A DNA stretch of 64,000 nucleotides from Rhizobium sp. WSM4643 (GTDB lineage: Bacteria; Pseudomonadota; Alphaproteobacteria; Rhizobiales; Rhizobiaceae). This document shows, one piece after another, positions 15,530 through 23,551 of this stretch. The stretch is from positions 2,294,001-2,358,000 of the forward strand of contig NZ_CP104040.1 of the NCBI RefSeq assembly GCF_025152745.1. The letters run 5' to 3'. Below the pieces are notes generated by a model, which did no database searches, was not told where the DNA came from, and saw only the letters and a program-made list of their open reading frames with translations. Position 1 is the stretch's first letter, and each line of letters opens with the position of its first letter. The translations under genes were made by a program, and so were the position numbers.

Positions 15530-17008
15530 ATGACTGATCCCGTTCTTTCCCTGAGGGGCATATCCAAATGGTATGGGCCACTCCAGGTTCTGAAGGATGT
15601 CAGCTTGGACGTTTACCCCGGCGAAGTGGTTGCACTTCTCGGTGAAAACGGAGCGGGCAAGTCGACGTTGTCGGGCATTATTGCCGGGTCACGCTCGCCC
15701 TCCGAAGGATCAATGACATGGCTGGGGCAGCCTTATGCCCCGGCCACTCCAAGGGAAGCCATCGACAAGGGCGTTGTCCTGATACATCAGGAACTGCAGC
15801 TACTGCCGCAGCTGTCGATCGCGGAAAACGTCTTCATCGGACGCTGGCCGATGAAGAACGGCGTCGTCGACCGCGCCCAGATGGTTCGCCGGGCCCAGGA
15901 CCAGCTCGCTCGCTTGAACCTTCGCATTCCTGCAACGCGGACGGTCGCCGGCCTTTCCACGGCGAATCAGCAACTCATCGAGATCGCCAAGGCGCTGGCT
16001 CTCAACGCAAAACTCCTGATCCTCGATGAGCCGACAGCCGCCCTTGGCGGAGCGGAGACGGAAGCTCTCTTCGAACAGGTTCGGAAGCTTCGCTCAGAAG
16101 GCGTCGGCATCGTCTATATTTCCCACCGCATGGAAGAGATCAAGCAGATAACCGACCGGATCGTCGTTCTTCGTGACGGCGAGCGGGTGCAGGAATTCTC
16201 CGACAGCGCCACCCCGGTGCGAACGATTGTCGAGAGCATGGTCGGGCGCCCGCTTGACCGCTTGTTCCCTACCCTTCCGGTTCCGACAAATCGCCCGGTA
16301 CTCCAGGTGTCCGGGCTGAGCTCGCCGGACAACTCGTTCCGTGACGTTACCTTCGAGGTCCGGGCCGGGGAAATTCTGGGCATCGCCGGATTGGTCGGTG
16401 CCGGCCGCACCGAACTGGTGCGTGCGATTTCGGGAGCAGATCCAATCAGTGCTGGTTCGATCAAGCTGGAAGGCGAGGAACTCAGGCTGCGCGATCCAGC
16501 GGACGCGATCGCCAAGGGTATCGTGATGGTTCCGGAAGACCGCAAGGAGCAGGGCCTGATCGTCGGGCACCGGATCAGCGAGAACATTGTCTATGCCAAT
16601 CTCGACAAACTCGGCGGCGGTTGGATCACGCCGCGCGTCAAGCGCTCCTTTGCAGAAAAGGCAGTTGCCAAGTTCGGCGTAAAGGGCCGTGCTGAACAGC
16701 ACGCCTCGGACCTGTCCGGCGGCAACCAGCAGAAGGTCGTGATCGCGAAGTGGCTCATGCGCGATCCCAAGGTCGTTGTGCTCGACGAGCCGACGAGGGG
16801 CATCGACGTCGGCGCCCGAGCGGGCATCTACGACATCATCGTCAATCTTGCCAAACAGGGCGTGGCGGTCATCGTCGTAAGCTCTGACCTCGAAGAGGTT
16901 CTTGGAGTCTCCAATCGCATTCTCGTGCTTGCGCAAGGCAAGCAGGCGGGGATTCTCAATCGTGACCAGGCAAACGACGTTTCGGTCATGGAGCTAGCGA
17001 CCATCTAA
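15530..17008 (+). CDS. CUT2 sugar ABC transporter ATP-binding protein (RbsA family)
   Basis: A 492-residue double ATPase. The first domain has Walker A GENGAGKSTLSGIIAG and Walker B LLILDEPTAALGG, but a degenerate signature (LSTANQQLIEIAKAL). The second has the usual altered Walker A of the family (GLVGAGRTELVRAISG), signature DLSGGNQQKVVIAKWL and Walker B VVVLDEPTRGID. Pairing of one full and one degenerate half is normal for RbsA. GAGGAGG at 15516-15522 selects the ATG at 15530 over the GTG at 15524. Confidence 0.92.
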   Translation: MTDPVLSLRGISKWYGPLQVLKDVSLDVYPGEVVALLGENGAGKSTLSGIIAGSRSPSEGSMTWLGQPYAPATPREAIDKGVVLIHQELQLLPQLSIAENVFIGRWPMKNGVVDRAQMVRRAQDQLARLNLRIPATRTVAGLSTANQQLIEIAKALALNAKLLILDEPTAALGGAETEALFEQVRKLRSEGVGIVYISHRMEEIKQITDRIVVLRDGERVQEFSDSATPVRTIVESMVGRPLDRLFPTLPVPTNRPVLQVSGLSSPDNSFRDVTFEVRAGEILGIAGLVGAGRTELVRAISGADPISAGSIKLEGEELRLRDPADAIAKGIVMVPEDRKEQGLIVGHRISENIVYANLDKLGGGWITPRVKRSFAEKAVAKFGVKGRAEQHASDLSGGNQQKVVIAKWLMRDPKVVVLDEPTRGIDVGARAGIYDIIVNLAKQGVAVIVVSSDLEEVLGVSNRILVLAQGKQAGILNRDQANDVSVMELATI

Positions 17009-17030
17009 ACAGACAGAGAAAGGAAGAGCG

Positions 17031-17819
17031 GTGTCCGACATCACTCTGAACGCCCCGAAGCTTTTCGATCTCAGCGGCCAGGTTGCCATCGTTACCGGAG
17101 CCGGCAGCGGCATTGGTCAGCGTATTGCCATCGGCCTTGCGCAATGCGGCGCCGACGTGGCGCTGCTCGACCGCAGAACCGACGACGGACTGGTCAAGAC
17201 GGCTGAACATATTCGCGCCGCCGGCCGCCGCTCGATCCAGATCGCGGCGGATGTCACGAGCAAGTCTTCCCTTGGAGAGGCCGTGGCACGGACCGAAGCG
17301 GATCTCGGCGCGCTGACGCTTGCAGTCAACGCTGCAGGCATCGCTAACGCGAACCCGGCGGAAGAGATGGAGGAGGACCAATATCAGACGTTGATGGATA
17401 TCAACCTCAAAGGCATCTTTCTTTCCTGCCAGGCCGAGGCCCGCGCCATGCTGAAGAATGGACGCGGCTCCATCGTCAACATCGCCTCCATGTCGGGTGT
17501 GATCGTAAACCGGGGGCTGAACCAAGCGCACTACAACGCCTCCAAGGCGGGCGTGATCCATATGTCGAAGTCTATGGCGATGGAATGGGTCGACCGCGGC
17601 ATTCGCGTCAACACCATCTCCCCCGGATACACGGCAACGCCCATGAACACCCGCCCGGAGATGGTCCACCAGACCAAGCTCTTCGAAGAGCAGACGCCGA
17701 TGCAGCGCATGGCAACAGTCGACGAGATGGTCGGTCCGGCTGTGTTCCTGCTGTCGAATGCGGCAAGTTTCGTGACCGGCGTCGATCTTCTCGTCGACGG
17801 CGGTTTCTGCTGCTGGTGA
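17031..17819 (+). CDS. SDR family oxidoreductase, probable polyol/sugar dehydrogenase
   Basis: A 262-residue classical short-chain dehydrogenase. NAD(P) motif TGAGSGIGQRIA; Asp in ALLDRRTDD suggests NAD(H); active-site Ser in SMSGVIVNRGL and YNASK. It starts with GTG behind AAGGAAG. As the last intact gene of the transporter operon it most likely oxidises the imported polyol to a ketose (or reduces a sugar) before the kinase and transketolase act. Its stop overlaps the start of a broken triose-phosphate isomerase gene (TGATG). Confidence 0.87.
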   Translation: MSDITLNAPKLFDLSGQVAIVTGAGSGIGQRIAIGLAQCGADVALLDRRTDDGLVKTAEHIRAAGRRSIQIAADVTSKSSLGEAVARTEADLGALTLAVNAAGIANANPAEEMEEDQYQTLMDINLKGIFLSCQAEARAMLKNGRGSIVNIASMSGVIVNRGLNQAHYNASKAGVIHMSKSMAMEWVDRGIRVNTISPGYTATPMNTRPEMVHQTKLFEEQTPMQRMATVDEMVGPAVFLLSNAASFVTGVDLLVDGGFCCW

Positions 17820-17983
17820 TGAGAAAGCTCATTACCGCCGCTGGAAAGTGACCGGTCTCGCTTCCTCCCTGGCTGAGATCGAGGCGCTGAAGGGACTAAC
17901 GGGCACGACGGCGTGCGATATCGCGGTCTGCCCGCCCTTCGCGCTGATCGAACGGAAGGAGGGCTCGGGTCGTCATCGGCGGT
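17819..17983 (+). pseudogene. tpiA: Remnant of triose-phosphate isomerase gene
   Basis: An ATG at 17819 overlaps the SDR stop (TGATG) and begins MRKLIT, as in TpiA's MRKLIAGNWKM. After a one-base shift the next frame gives WKVTGLASSLAEIEALK, then DIAVCPPFALIER, and after another shift VVIGG. These are the first roughly 50 residues of a TpiA-type protein; the rest of the gene is missing. The overlap shows tpiA was once translationally coupled in this operon, where it would have handled triose phosphates from the transketolase. Similarity is judged by eye. Confidence 0.7.
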
Positions 17984-18073
17984 CCGAATTCCCGAGGATC
18001 AGTTGAGCTCCAACAATGATCGCATGATAGATCGCACCCAGATTTTCTGTTTATCGATGGACAAGGAAAGAGC

Positions 18074-18856
18074 ATGAAACGCTTTGAGCAGAAGACCGTC
18101 GTCATTACCGGGGGTAGCCGCGGCATCGGCGCCGCCATCGCTAGACGATTTGCACGCGAGGGCGCCAATCTCGTCGTCTCGGCCAACGAGGACCTGGTTC
18201 ACGGCGTCGCCGAACAGATCCGGGCCGAAGGCGGCAAGGCGGTCTCCTTCATCGGCGACGTCACCGACAAGGCGAGCGTCACCGCCCTCTACGATACCGC
18301 CGAAAAGGAATTCGGCTCGGTCGACGTCTCGATCCAGAATGCCGGCGTCATCACTATTGCCCGCGTCGAGGACCTGACCGAAAACGAATGGGACAAGGTC
18401 ATGGCCGTCAACACCAAGGGCGTCTTCCTCTGCGCCCAGGAGGCGATATCAAGGATGCGCAAGCACAAGCGCGGCGGCCGCATCATCAACACCGCTTCCG
18501 GCCAGGCCCGCGACGGCTTCATCTACACGCCGCATTATGCCGCCTCGAAAATGGGCGTCGTCGGCATTACCCAGAGCCTGGCCAAGGAAGTCGCGACCGA
18601 GAAGATCACCGTCAACGCCTTCTGCCCCGGGATCATCGAGACCGACATGTGGGCCTATAACGACCAGGCCTGGGGCAAGCTGCTCGGCAACTACGCCCCC
18701 GGCGAGCTGATGAAGGAATGGGTCGAAGGCATCCCGATGAAACGGGCCGGCTCTGGCGAAGACGTCGCCGGCCTGGTGACCTTCCTCGCCAGCGAGGACG
18801 CCGCCTATATCACCGGCCAGACGATCAATGTCGACGGCGGCCTGATCATGTCCTGA
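18074..18856 (+). CDS. SDR family oxidoreductase
   Basis: A 260-residue classical short-chain dehydrogenase: TGGSRGIGAAIARRF, NAG in IQNAGVITIARVEDL, catalytic Ser in TASGQARDG, YAASK (HYAASKMGVVGIT), and a C-terminal TGQTINVDGGLIMS. The sequence resembles sorbitol/polyol dehydrogenases and diacetyl reductases. It follows the tpiA remnant after 90 bp and has its own AAGGAAAG ribosome site. Its third-codon GC is higher than in the sugar operon genes, suggesting a separate history. It may have replaced lost operon genes. Confidence 0.85.
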   Translation: MKRFEQKTVVITGGSRGIGAAIARRFAREGANLVVSANEDLVHGVAEQIRAEGGKAVSFIGDVTDKASVTALYDTAEKEFGSVDVSIQNAGVITIARVEDLTENEWDKVMAVNTKGVFLCAQEAISRMRKHKRGGRIINTASGQARDGFIYTPHYAASKMGVVGITQSLAKEVATEKITVNAFCPGIIETDMWAYNDQAWGKLLGNYAPGELMKEWVEGIPMKRAGSGEDVAGLVTFLASEDAAYITGQTINVDGGLIMS

Positions 18857-18858
18857 CG

Positions 18859-18903
18859 CAGGTCGCCCAAAAGTGCGCAGCGGCTTTGAGACAACGACCT
18901 GAA
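18859..18903. repeat. Short dispersed intergenic repeat (GCGGCTTTG...ACAACG type)
   Basis: GTCGCCCAAAAGTG...GCGGCTTTGAGACAACG directly after the SDR gene. A related copy follows the amino-acid permease at 43739-43785 (GACGCCAAAAACTG...GCGGCTTTGGGACAACG), so this is a dispersed rhizobial intergenic element. Nothing else is recognised between 18904 and the riboswitch at 19054. Confidence 0.5.
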
Positions 18904-19053
18904 ACAAACATCAAACCACCAACGAAGCGCGGAAGGCGACCCGGTCGTCGCCTCCATGTGAACAGTGTGTCCATCGGCGTCATGGCAGCTTTGCATTTTT
19001 GCCCCGTCGAGTGACCTTGCCATCCGCCTGTTTTTGATTCTATCTTTGAAATG

Positions 19054-19194
19054 TTCTCAGGGCGGGGTGTAATTCCCCACCGGCGGTATCAGGAGCAATC
19101 CTGGAGCCCGCGAGCGCTTCCGGCACCTCCTGCCGGAAGGTCAGCAGATCCGGTGAGATGCCGGAGCCGACGGTATAGTCCGGATGGAAGAGGA
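19054..19194 (+). promoter_or_regulatory. FMN riboswitch (RFN element)
   Basis: The conserved RFN blocks are all present in order: TCTCAGGGCGGGGTG, AATTCCCCACCGGCGGTAT, AGCCCGCGAGCG, a variable arm, GTCAGCAGATCCGGTGAGA, GCCGGAGCCGACGGTATAGT and CCGGATGGAAGAGG. FMN binding reduces expression of the downstream ribB. Distance to the ribB start is about 130 bases, which holds the expression platform. Confidence 0.95.
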
Positions 19195-19285
19195 CAACAC
19201 GGGCAGTCGCACTCCATCCCGGAGTCGGCTGACGTTTGTTCGCCCAAGGGCAGAAGGCTCGCTCACGGATTGAGCCGAGCAGATC

Positions 19286-19303
19286 ATGTCAGCCCGCTGA
19301 CAT
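19286..19303 (+). promoter_or_regulatory. Hairpin between FMN riboswitch and ribB
   Basis: Perfect 8 bp arms ATGTCAGC and GCTGACAT around CC, ending 22 bases before the ribB start and just before its GAAAGG ribosome site. There is no U run, so control at translation start or by Rho is more likely than intrinsic termination. Role as expression platform is inferred. Confidence 0.45.
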
Positions 19304-19325
19304 AACCCTTGAAAGGCCAGACAGC

Positions 19326-19961
19326 ATGACTATCGCAAGAATTGAAGATGCCATATCAGCCATTGCCAGCGGCAAGATGGTCGTCGTCGTCGATGACCAG
19401 AACCGGGAAAACGAAGGCGATATCGTGGTCGCCGCCGATGCCGTCACCTCGGAAACAATCGCCTTCATGATGACCCACGCCCGCGGCCTCGTCTGCATCG
19501 CCATGGAAGGCGAGCGTCTCGATGCACTCGATATACCGCTGATGGTGCCCAACAACACGGAATCGCACAAAACCGCCTTCACGGTCTCGGTCGACTATCT
19601 CAAGGGCACAACGACCGGCATCTCGGCAGCCGACCGCGCCGCCACCGTCCGCGCCCTCGTCGACGATCGCACAAAGCCTGACGAATTCGCCCGCCCCGGC
19701 CATATCTTTCCGCTGCGCGCTAATCCCCGCGGCGTGCTCGGCCGCCCTGGCCACACCGAAGCTGCCGTCGATCTCGCCCGCCTCGCCGGAAAGACCCCGG
19801 CCGGCGTCATCTGCGAAGTCGCCAATGACGACGGAACCATGTCCCGCCTCCCCGAGCTCACCCTTTTCGCCAAACGCCATGACCTCCTGCTCGTCACCAT
19901 CGAGGATCTGGTTGCCTATCTCGAACGCCAGGCGGCAAAAGACATACGCGAAGTCGCCTGA
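19326..19961 (+). CDS. ribB: 3,4-dihydroxy-2-butanone-4-phosphate synthase
   Basis: A 211-residue enzyme converting ribulose 5-phosphate to 3,4-dihydroxy-2-butanone 4-phosphate and formate, the four-carbon precursor of riboflavin. The active-site acidic loop is VVDDQNRENEGDIVVAA; later motifs are TTTGISAADRA and ARPGHIFPLRANPRGVLGRP with GHTEAAVDLARLAG. It lacks a GTP cyclohydrolase II (RibA) domain, so it is the single-function form. The ATG at 19326 is behind GAAAGG; an open frame from 19236 overlaps the riboswitch leader and is not coding. Regulated by the FMN riboswitch. Confidence 0.95.
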   Translation: MTIARIEDAISAIASGKMVVVVDDQNRENEGDIVVAADAVTSETIAFMMTHARGLVCIAMEGERLDALDIPLMVPNNTESHKTAFTVSVDYLKGTTTGISAADRAATVRALVDDRTKPDEFARPGHIFPLRANPRGVLGRPGHTEAAVDLARLAGKTPAGVICEVANDDGTMSRLPELTLFAKRHDLLLVTIEDLVAYLERQAAKDIREVA

Positions 19962-20269
19962 TCGTAGCCTCAAGGCGGCACCAACAGCAGAGCGCCTCAT
20001 TCGGAAGGGGCCTAATGGGCCTCGACGGATGGGACGCGTGCGCCGGGTTATTCTCCGCTGAGGCCATTGCCTTTCGCTTGTGCTCAAGGCGTTCGTCGCG
20101 ACTGCTCCTCACCCCCCCTCATCTGCCCTACGGGCATCTTCTCCCCACCGGGGAGAAGCGGGAGCAAGCCGAACGGCTGTCATTTCCACAACTGGGCTCC
20201 CAAGAATGCAAGACGTTGCCACGACTCCCCTTCTCCCCAGCAGGGAGAAGATGCCGGCAGGCAGATGAG
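19962..20269. repeat. RIME-like repeats with an unoccupied IS target, left flank of IS copy 2
   Basis: Gene-free. Two oppositely oriented repeat units are present: CCCCCTCATCTG, GGGCATCTTCTCCCC and GGGGAGAAG from 20112, and CTTCTCCCC, GGGAGAAGATGCC and GGCAGATGAG at 20229-20269, where IS copy 2 begins. The first unit carries an intact, empty copy of the IS target (20114-20123). The second is the half-repeat left by insertion. Confidence 0.7.
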
Positions 20270-20284
20270 CATCTGTGTTTGGTG

Positions 20285-21238
20285 TCAAGGTGGATTTGGT
20301 GTCCAGATGCGGTTTTTGGTGATGAGGGTGTTTGCCAGGACGATGAGCTTTCTCATGACGGCGACGAGGACGACCTTATTGGGTTTTCCGACTTTCTTCA
20401 GCCTTGCGGCGAAGCGTGCGAGGTCCGGGTTGTGACGGGAGGCGGACAGGGCGGCCATGTAGATGGCGTTCCTGGGTGCTGGGCGTCCGCCCCTGATGGA
20501 GCGATGTCCGGCCCGCTCGCCACTTTCGCAGGCAATCGGCGCAAGGCCGGTCAGCATGGCGGCCTGCTTGCCGGAGCAGGCGCCAAGTTCGCAAAGGCCA
20601 GCGATCAGGCTTGCGGCGGTGACGGCTCCGATGCCGGGAATGGAGATGAGGATGTCGAGGCGGCGGCGCATCTCGGGATCGGCGCAGATGCTGCGCTCGA
20701 TCTCGGCGTCCAGTCTTGCGATATGGGTGTCGAGCGCGGCAAGCCGGCGCGTCAGTTCCTTGCGCAGGAAGGCGGTCACGGCCGTCTTCATCCGGTTGGA
20801 CAGGGCGGTGCGTTCGCCATTGGCGGCAGATCGGGCATTGACCAGTTCCTGCAGGGCTTCCAGCGCTTGGTCCGGCGGTGGGGTCTGTGCGGGCTTGAGG
20901 GCTTCTCCCATGATGGCCAGAAACCGCGCATCGAGCCGATCGGTCTTGGCGAGAAAGCCGCAGGCTTTGGCAAACAGCCGGGCGCGCAGCGGGTCGACGA
21001 CCGACACGTAAAAGCCATCGGCATGCAGCGAGCGCTGGACGGCGCGATGCCACTTGCCGGTCGCTTCCATGACGATACGCAGCGCCGAGCGCGGCATCTG
21101 GTCAAGCGCATCGAGCTCCCGCTTGAGGCGGCGCAGGCCGGCCGTGTCGTTGGTCACCCGAAAACTGCGGCCGAGAGGATGCAGATGAATGTCCAGCCAC
21201 TCTTTACAGACATCGATGCCGACATAAACTGTCGCCAT
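20285..21238 (-). CDS. IS110 family transposase (copy 2)
   Basis: 317 residues, identical to copy 1 except for Val in place of Ile (SVVDPLRARL) and Asp in place of Glu (ICADPEMRRR). All DEDD residues (GIDVCKEW, VMEATG, KTDRLDARF) and the Tnp20 serine region (SIRGGRPAPRN) are intact, so it should be active. Start chosen at 21238 for the same reason as copy 1. The long open frame on the opposite strand across the element is a shadow. Confidence 0.9.
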   Translation of the reverse strand: MATVYVGIDVCKEWLDIHLHPLGRSFRVTNDTAGLRRLKRELDALDQMPRSALRIVMEATGKWHRAVQRSLHADGFYVSVVDPLRARLFAKACGFLAKTDRLDARFLAIMGEALKPAQTPPPDQALEALQELVNARSAANGERTALSNRMKTAVTAFLRKELTRRLAALDTHIARLDAEIERSICADPEMRRRLDILISIPGIGAVTAASLIAGLCELGACSGKQAAMLTGLAPIACESGERAGHRSIRGGRPAPRNAIYMAALSASRHNPDLARFAARLKKVGKPNKVVLVAVMRKLIVLANTLITKNRIWTPNPP

Positions 21239-21257
21239 CGCGGTGCGTTCGGACGAT

Positions 21258-21405
21258 ACCTTGCCTTGCATACGGGACCTGCTCCCCACTATCTGTTCAG
21301 GACAAACGCGAAGGACGGGCGGACCAGGCTCATCCCCGGTTCACGCCAAGGGGGTTACGGTCCCGCCCGTCCGACCCCTGGGGGATGGCCATCCCCCAGG
21401 GGTCG
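21258..21405 (-). ncRNA. Candidate IS110 bridge RNA (copy 2)
   Basis: Same structure as copy 1: 34-nt palindrome at 21372-21405, target guides at 21348-21354 and 21329-21337, donor guides at 21291-21296 and 21265-21271. The guide segments are identical in both copies, matching the fact that both inserted at the same sequence. Confidence 0.62.
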
Positions 21406-21439
21406 CACCCATCATCAACGGATGCAGTTTGAACATGCA

Positions 21440-21490
21440 AGGGGGTGAGCGGCAAAGCCGCGAATGCGTTGAGCGCAAGCGAATGCAAAT
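21440..21490. repeat. RIME-like palindrome remainder beside IS copy 2
   Basis: GGGGGTGAGCGGC, GCCGCG and GAGCGCAAGCGAA, the outer half of the repeat interrupted by copy 2. The equivalent block at 3752-3794 flanks the vacant target near copy 1. Confidence 0.6.
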
Positions 21491-21511
21491 GAACGGCCCC
21501 GATCGTCCGCC

Positions 21512-22279
21512 CTATGTCCGGCTGATCGAAACGCCGCCATCCGCCAGCATCGCCGTGCCGGTCACGAAGCTCGACATGTCGGAGGCGAGGAAAAGCGCCG
21601 CATTGGCGATCTCTTCGGGTTGGGCCATGCGTTTCAGCGCATGCAGCCCCTCGACGAAGGCGAGCAGTTCCGGCGTGGCGTCCGGCGCGTTGGTGATGCT
21701 GGCGGGTGTGTCGGTGCCGCCTGGCAGCAGTGCGTTGACGCGGATGTTCTGCCTCCCGAGTTCGGCGGCGAGCACCTGCACGAGGCCGATAAGCCCCGCC
21801 TTGCCGGCGGCATAAGCGGCCATGCCCGGCATGCCGGCGGTGTGGCCGACGAAAGTCGAGGTGAAGATCAGCGATCCCCCGCGCGCTCCCATTGCCGCCG
21901 CCTGGTGCTTGGCGCCGAGGAAGGCGGCGGTGAGGTTGGTCTCGATCGTCTCGCGCCATGCCTCCAGCGAAAGCCCTGTCACCGGCCCCATCTCGCCAAT
22001 GACGCCGGCATTGTTGAAGGCGATATCGAGCCCGCCGAAGCGCGAGACCGCCGTCTCGACAAGCCTTGCCTGCAGCGCCTCGTCCCTGACATCGCCTGAT
22101 ATGGCGACGGCCTGCCCGCCTTCCGCCTCGATTTCGGCAATGACGGCATTAAGTGCTTCCTGCCGCCGGCCGTTGACCACGAGTTTCGCGCCTTCCCGGG
22201 CAAAGAGTTTCGCCGCCGCGCGGCCGATGCCGGAGCTTGCGCCGGTGATGATGGCGATCTTGCCGTTCAGAAGTGTCAT
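21512..22279 (-). CDS. SDR family oxidoreductase
   Basis: A 255-residue classical short-chain dehydrogenase with TGASSGIGRAAAKLF, an Arg in VNGRRQEAL suggesting NADP(H), NNAGVIGEMGPV, catalytic Ser near SLIFTSTFVGH, YAAGK in AAYAAGKAGLIGLV and the C-terminal TGTAMLADGGVSISRT. Substrate unknown. AGGAGAAACCGAC precedes the ATG. It stands alone beside the insertion element and is divergent from the EamA exporter. Confidence 0.85.
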   Translation of the reverse strand: MTLLNGKIAIITGASSGIGRAAAKLFAREGAKLVVNGRRQEALNAVIAEIEAEGGQAVAISGDVRDEALQARLVETAVSRFGGLDIAFNNAGVIGEMGPVTGLSLEAWRETIETNLTAAFLGAKHQAAAMGARGGSLIFTSTFVGHTAGMPGMAAYAAGKAGLIGLVQVLAAELGRQNIRVNALLPGGTDTPASITNAPDATPELLAFVEGLHALKRMAQPEEIANAALFLASDMSSFVTGTAMLADGGVSISRT

Positions 22280-22617
22280 GTCGGTTTCTCCTGGGTTGTT
22301 GCGGCACCAGAGATCTCAAACATCAGGCGATGCAGCCACCCGTTTCCCGCGCAGGAAAAGAAAAACCGCTTACGACCGACGATGTCGGTCTGAGCGACAG
22401 CCACCGCGGGTCAGGTTTGAACCTTGATCGCTGCGCTGGAAGTATCGGAATTCACCTTATCAAACGGTGATTTGCCGCGATCTCCACCGACGCGCCTGCG
22501 TCGACGTCAGTGCCATTGTGCGTCGCATCATCGATTTATGCTGTGTGTGACATTCATCCGATTCCCTCCATGCATCTTCGCGATTAAAAGGAGCGCACAG
22601 GTAACGGGAATCTCTTC
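22280..22617. other. Intergenic region without a recognised gene
   Basis: 338 bp between the divergent SDR and EamA genes. It holds the ribosome sites and presumably both promoters. No repeat of the RIME type and no convincing reading frame was seen. Confidence 0.4.
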
Positions 22618-23526
22618 ATGCCGCGGTCACGCAATACTGAAGGCGCCATCTATATGAGCTTGGCGATGGCCGGCTTTTCCGCAAGCGACGCTTTATCCAA
22701 ATCGGTGATCGCCTATATGAACGCCGGCGAGATCATGTTCCTGCGCGGCCTCTTCACCAGCCTGCTTGTCTATCTGATCGCCTGGAAAATGGGCGCGCTG
22801 CGTTCCTGGCGCATCATGCTGCAGCCGATGATAATCTTCAGGATCATCTGCGAGACGCTTTCCGCCGTCACCTATATCACCGCGCTCGGCATGATGCCGA
22901 TCGCCAATGCCTCGGCGATCCTGCAATCGCTGCCGTTGGTCGTTACCTTCGGGGCGGCGCTCTTCTTCGGCGAGCCGGTCGGTTGGCGGCGCTGGTCGGC
23001 GATCCTCGTCGGCCTCGTCGGCGTGATGATCATCATCCGTCCCGGCCCTGATGGATTCACCCCCGCCGCCCTCCTCTGCGTCGCCGCGGTGCTGACGACG
23101 GCCGGCCGCGATCTCGCCACCCGGAGCATCAGTCCGGAGATTCCCTCGCTGATGATAACCGTCATCACCGCCATATCGGCCTCCTTTTTCGGTGCGCTAC
23201 TCATTCCGGCGCTCGGCGGCTGGCAGCCGGTCAGCGCTAGCGCCCTTGGGCATCTCGTGCTCGCATCGGTGCTGGTGCTCGTCGGCTACCAGTCGGTCAT
23301 ACTCGCCATGCGCACCGGCGAAATCTCTTTCGTCGCGCCATTCCGCTATACCAGCCTAATCTTTTCCTCTCTGCTCGGCTTCCTCTTCTTCGCCGAAGTG
23401 CCTGATAGCTGGACGCTCGTGGGGGCTGCGATCGTCATCGCCTCCGGCCTCTATACGTTCTATCGTGAAGCTAAGCGCCGTGTGTCGCCGATCGCGCAGG
23501 AATCCGCGCCGCGCGCGCCCGTCTGA
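22618..23526 (+). CDS. EamA (DMT superfamily) transporter
   Basis: A 302-residue inner-membrane protein with ten predicted spans arranged as two EamA repeats (about residues 10-145 and 155-290). Typical sequence includes FLRGLFTSLLVYLIAW in the first repeat and VAPFRYTSLIFSSLLGFLFF in the second. Such proteins export amino acids, nucleotides or other metabolites; the substrate is unknown. The ribosome site before 22618 is weak, and the ATG at 22654 (MSLAMAGF) is a possible alternative. It lies 22-25 bp upstream of mobA. Confidence 0.85.
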   Translation: MPRSRNTEGAIYMSLAMAGFSASDALSKSVIAYMNAGEIMFLRGLFTSLLVYLIAWKMGALRSWRIMLQPMIIFRIICETLSAVTYITALGMMPIANASAILQSLPLVVTFGAALFFGEPVGWRRWSAILVGLVGVMIIIRPGPDGFTPAALLCVAAVLTTAGRDLATRSISPEIPSLMITVITAISASFFGALLIPALGGWQPVSASALGHLVLASVLVLVGYQSVILAMRTGEISFVAPFRYTSLIFSSLLGFLFFAEVPDSWTLVGAAIVIASGLYTFYREAKRRVSPIAQESAPRAPV

Positions 23527-23551
23527 AGCAGATGATGGCTGAGGAAGGATG

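Larger units (their letters stand above)
20270..21439 (-). mobile_element. IS110-family insertion sequence, copy 2 (inverted)
   Basis: About 1170 bp, the reverse-orientation twin of the element at 3826-4995, with the same ends and the same insertion point in a RIME-like palindrome: the minus strand reads CCCC-CT at 21440-21445 before TGCATG, and CT-CATCTGCC beyond the right end. Removing it restores a normal repeat. The two copies bracket 15.3 kb in inverted orientation, so recombination between them could invert that segment. Confidence 0.88.

Noticed and set aside
17984..18073. Continuation of the tpiA remnant or an rpiB remnant
   Set aside because: No further similarity visible in any frame after VVIGG; the segment is the leader of the next SDR gene.
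22280..22617. Search for a gene or riboswitch in the SDR-EamA spacer
   Set aside because: No conserved RNA blocks or coding signal found.
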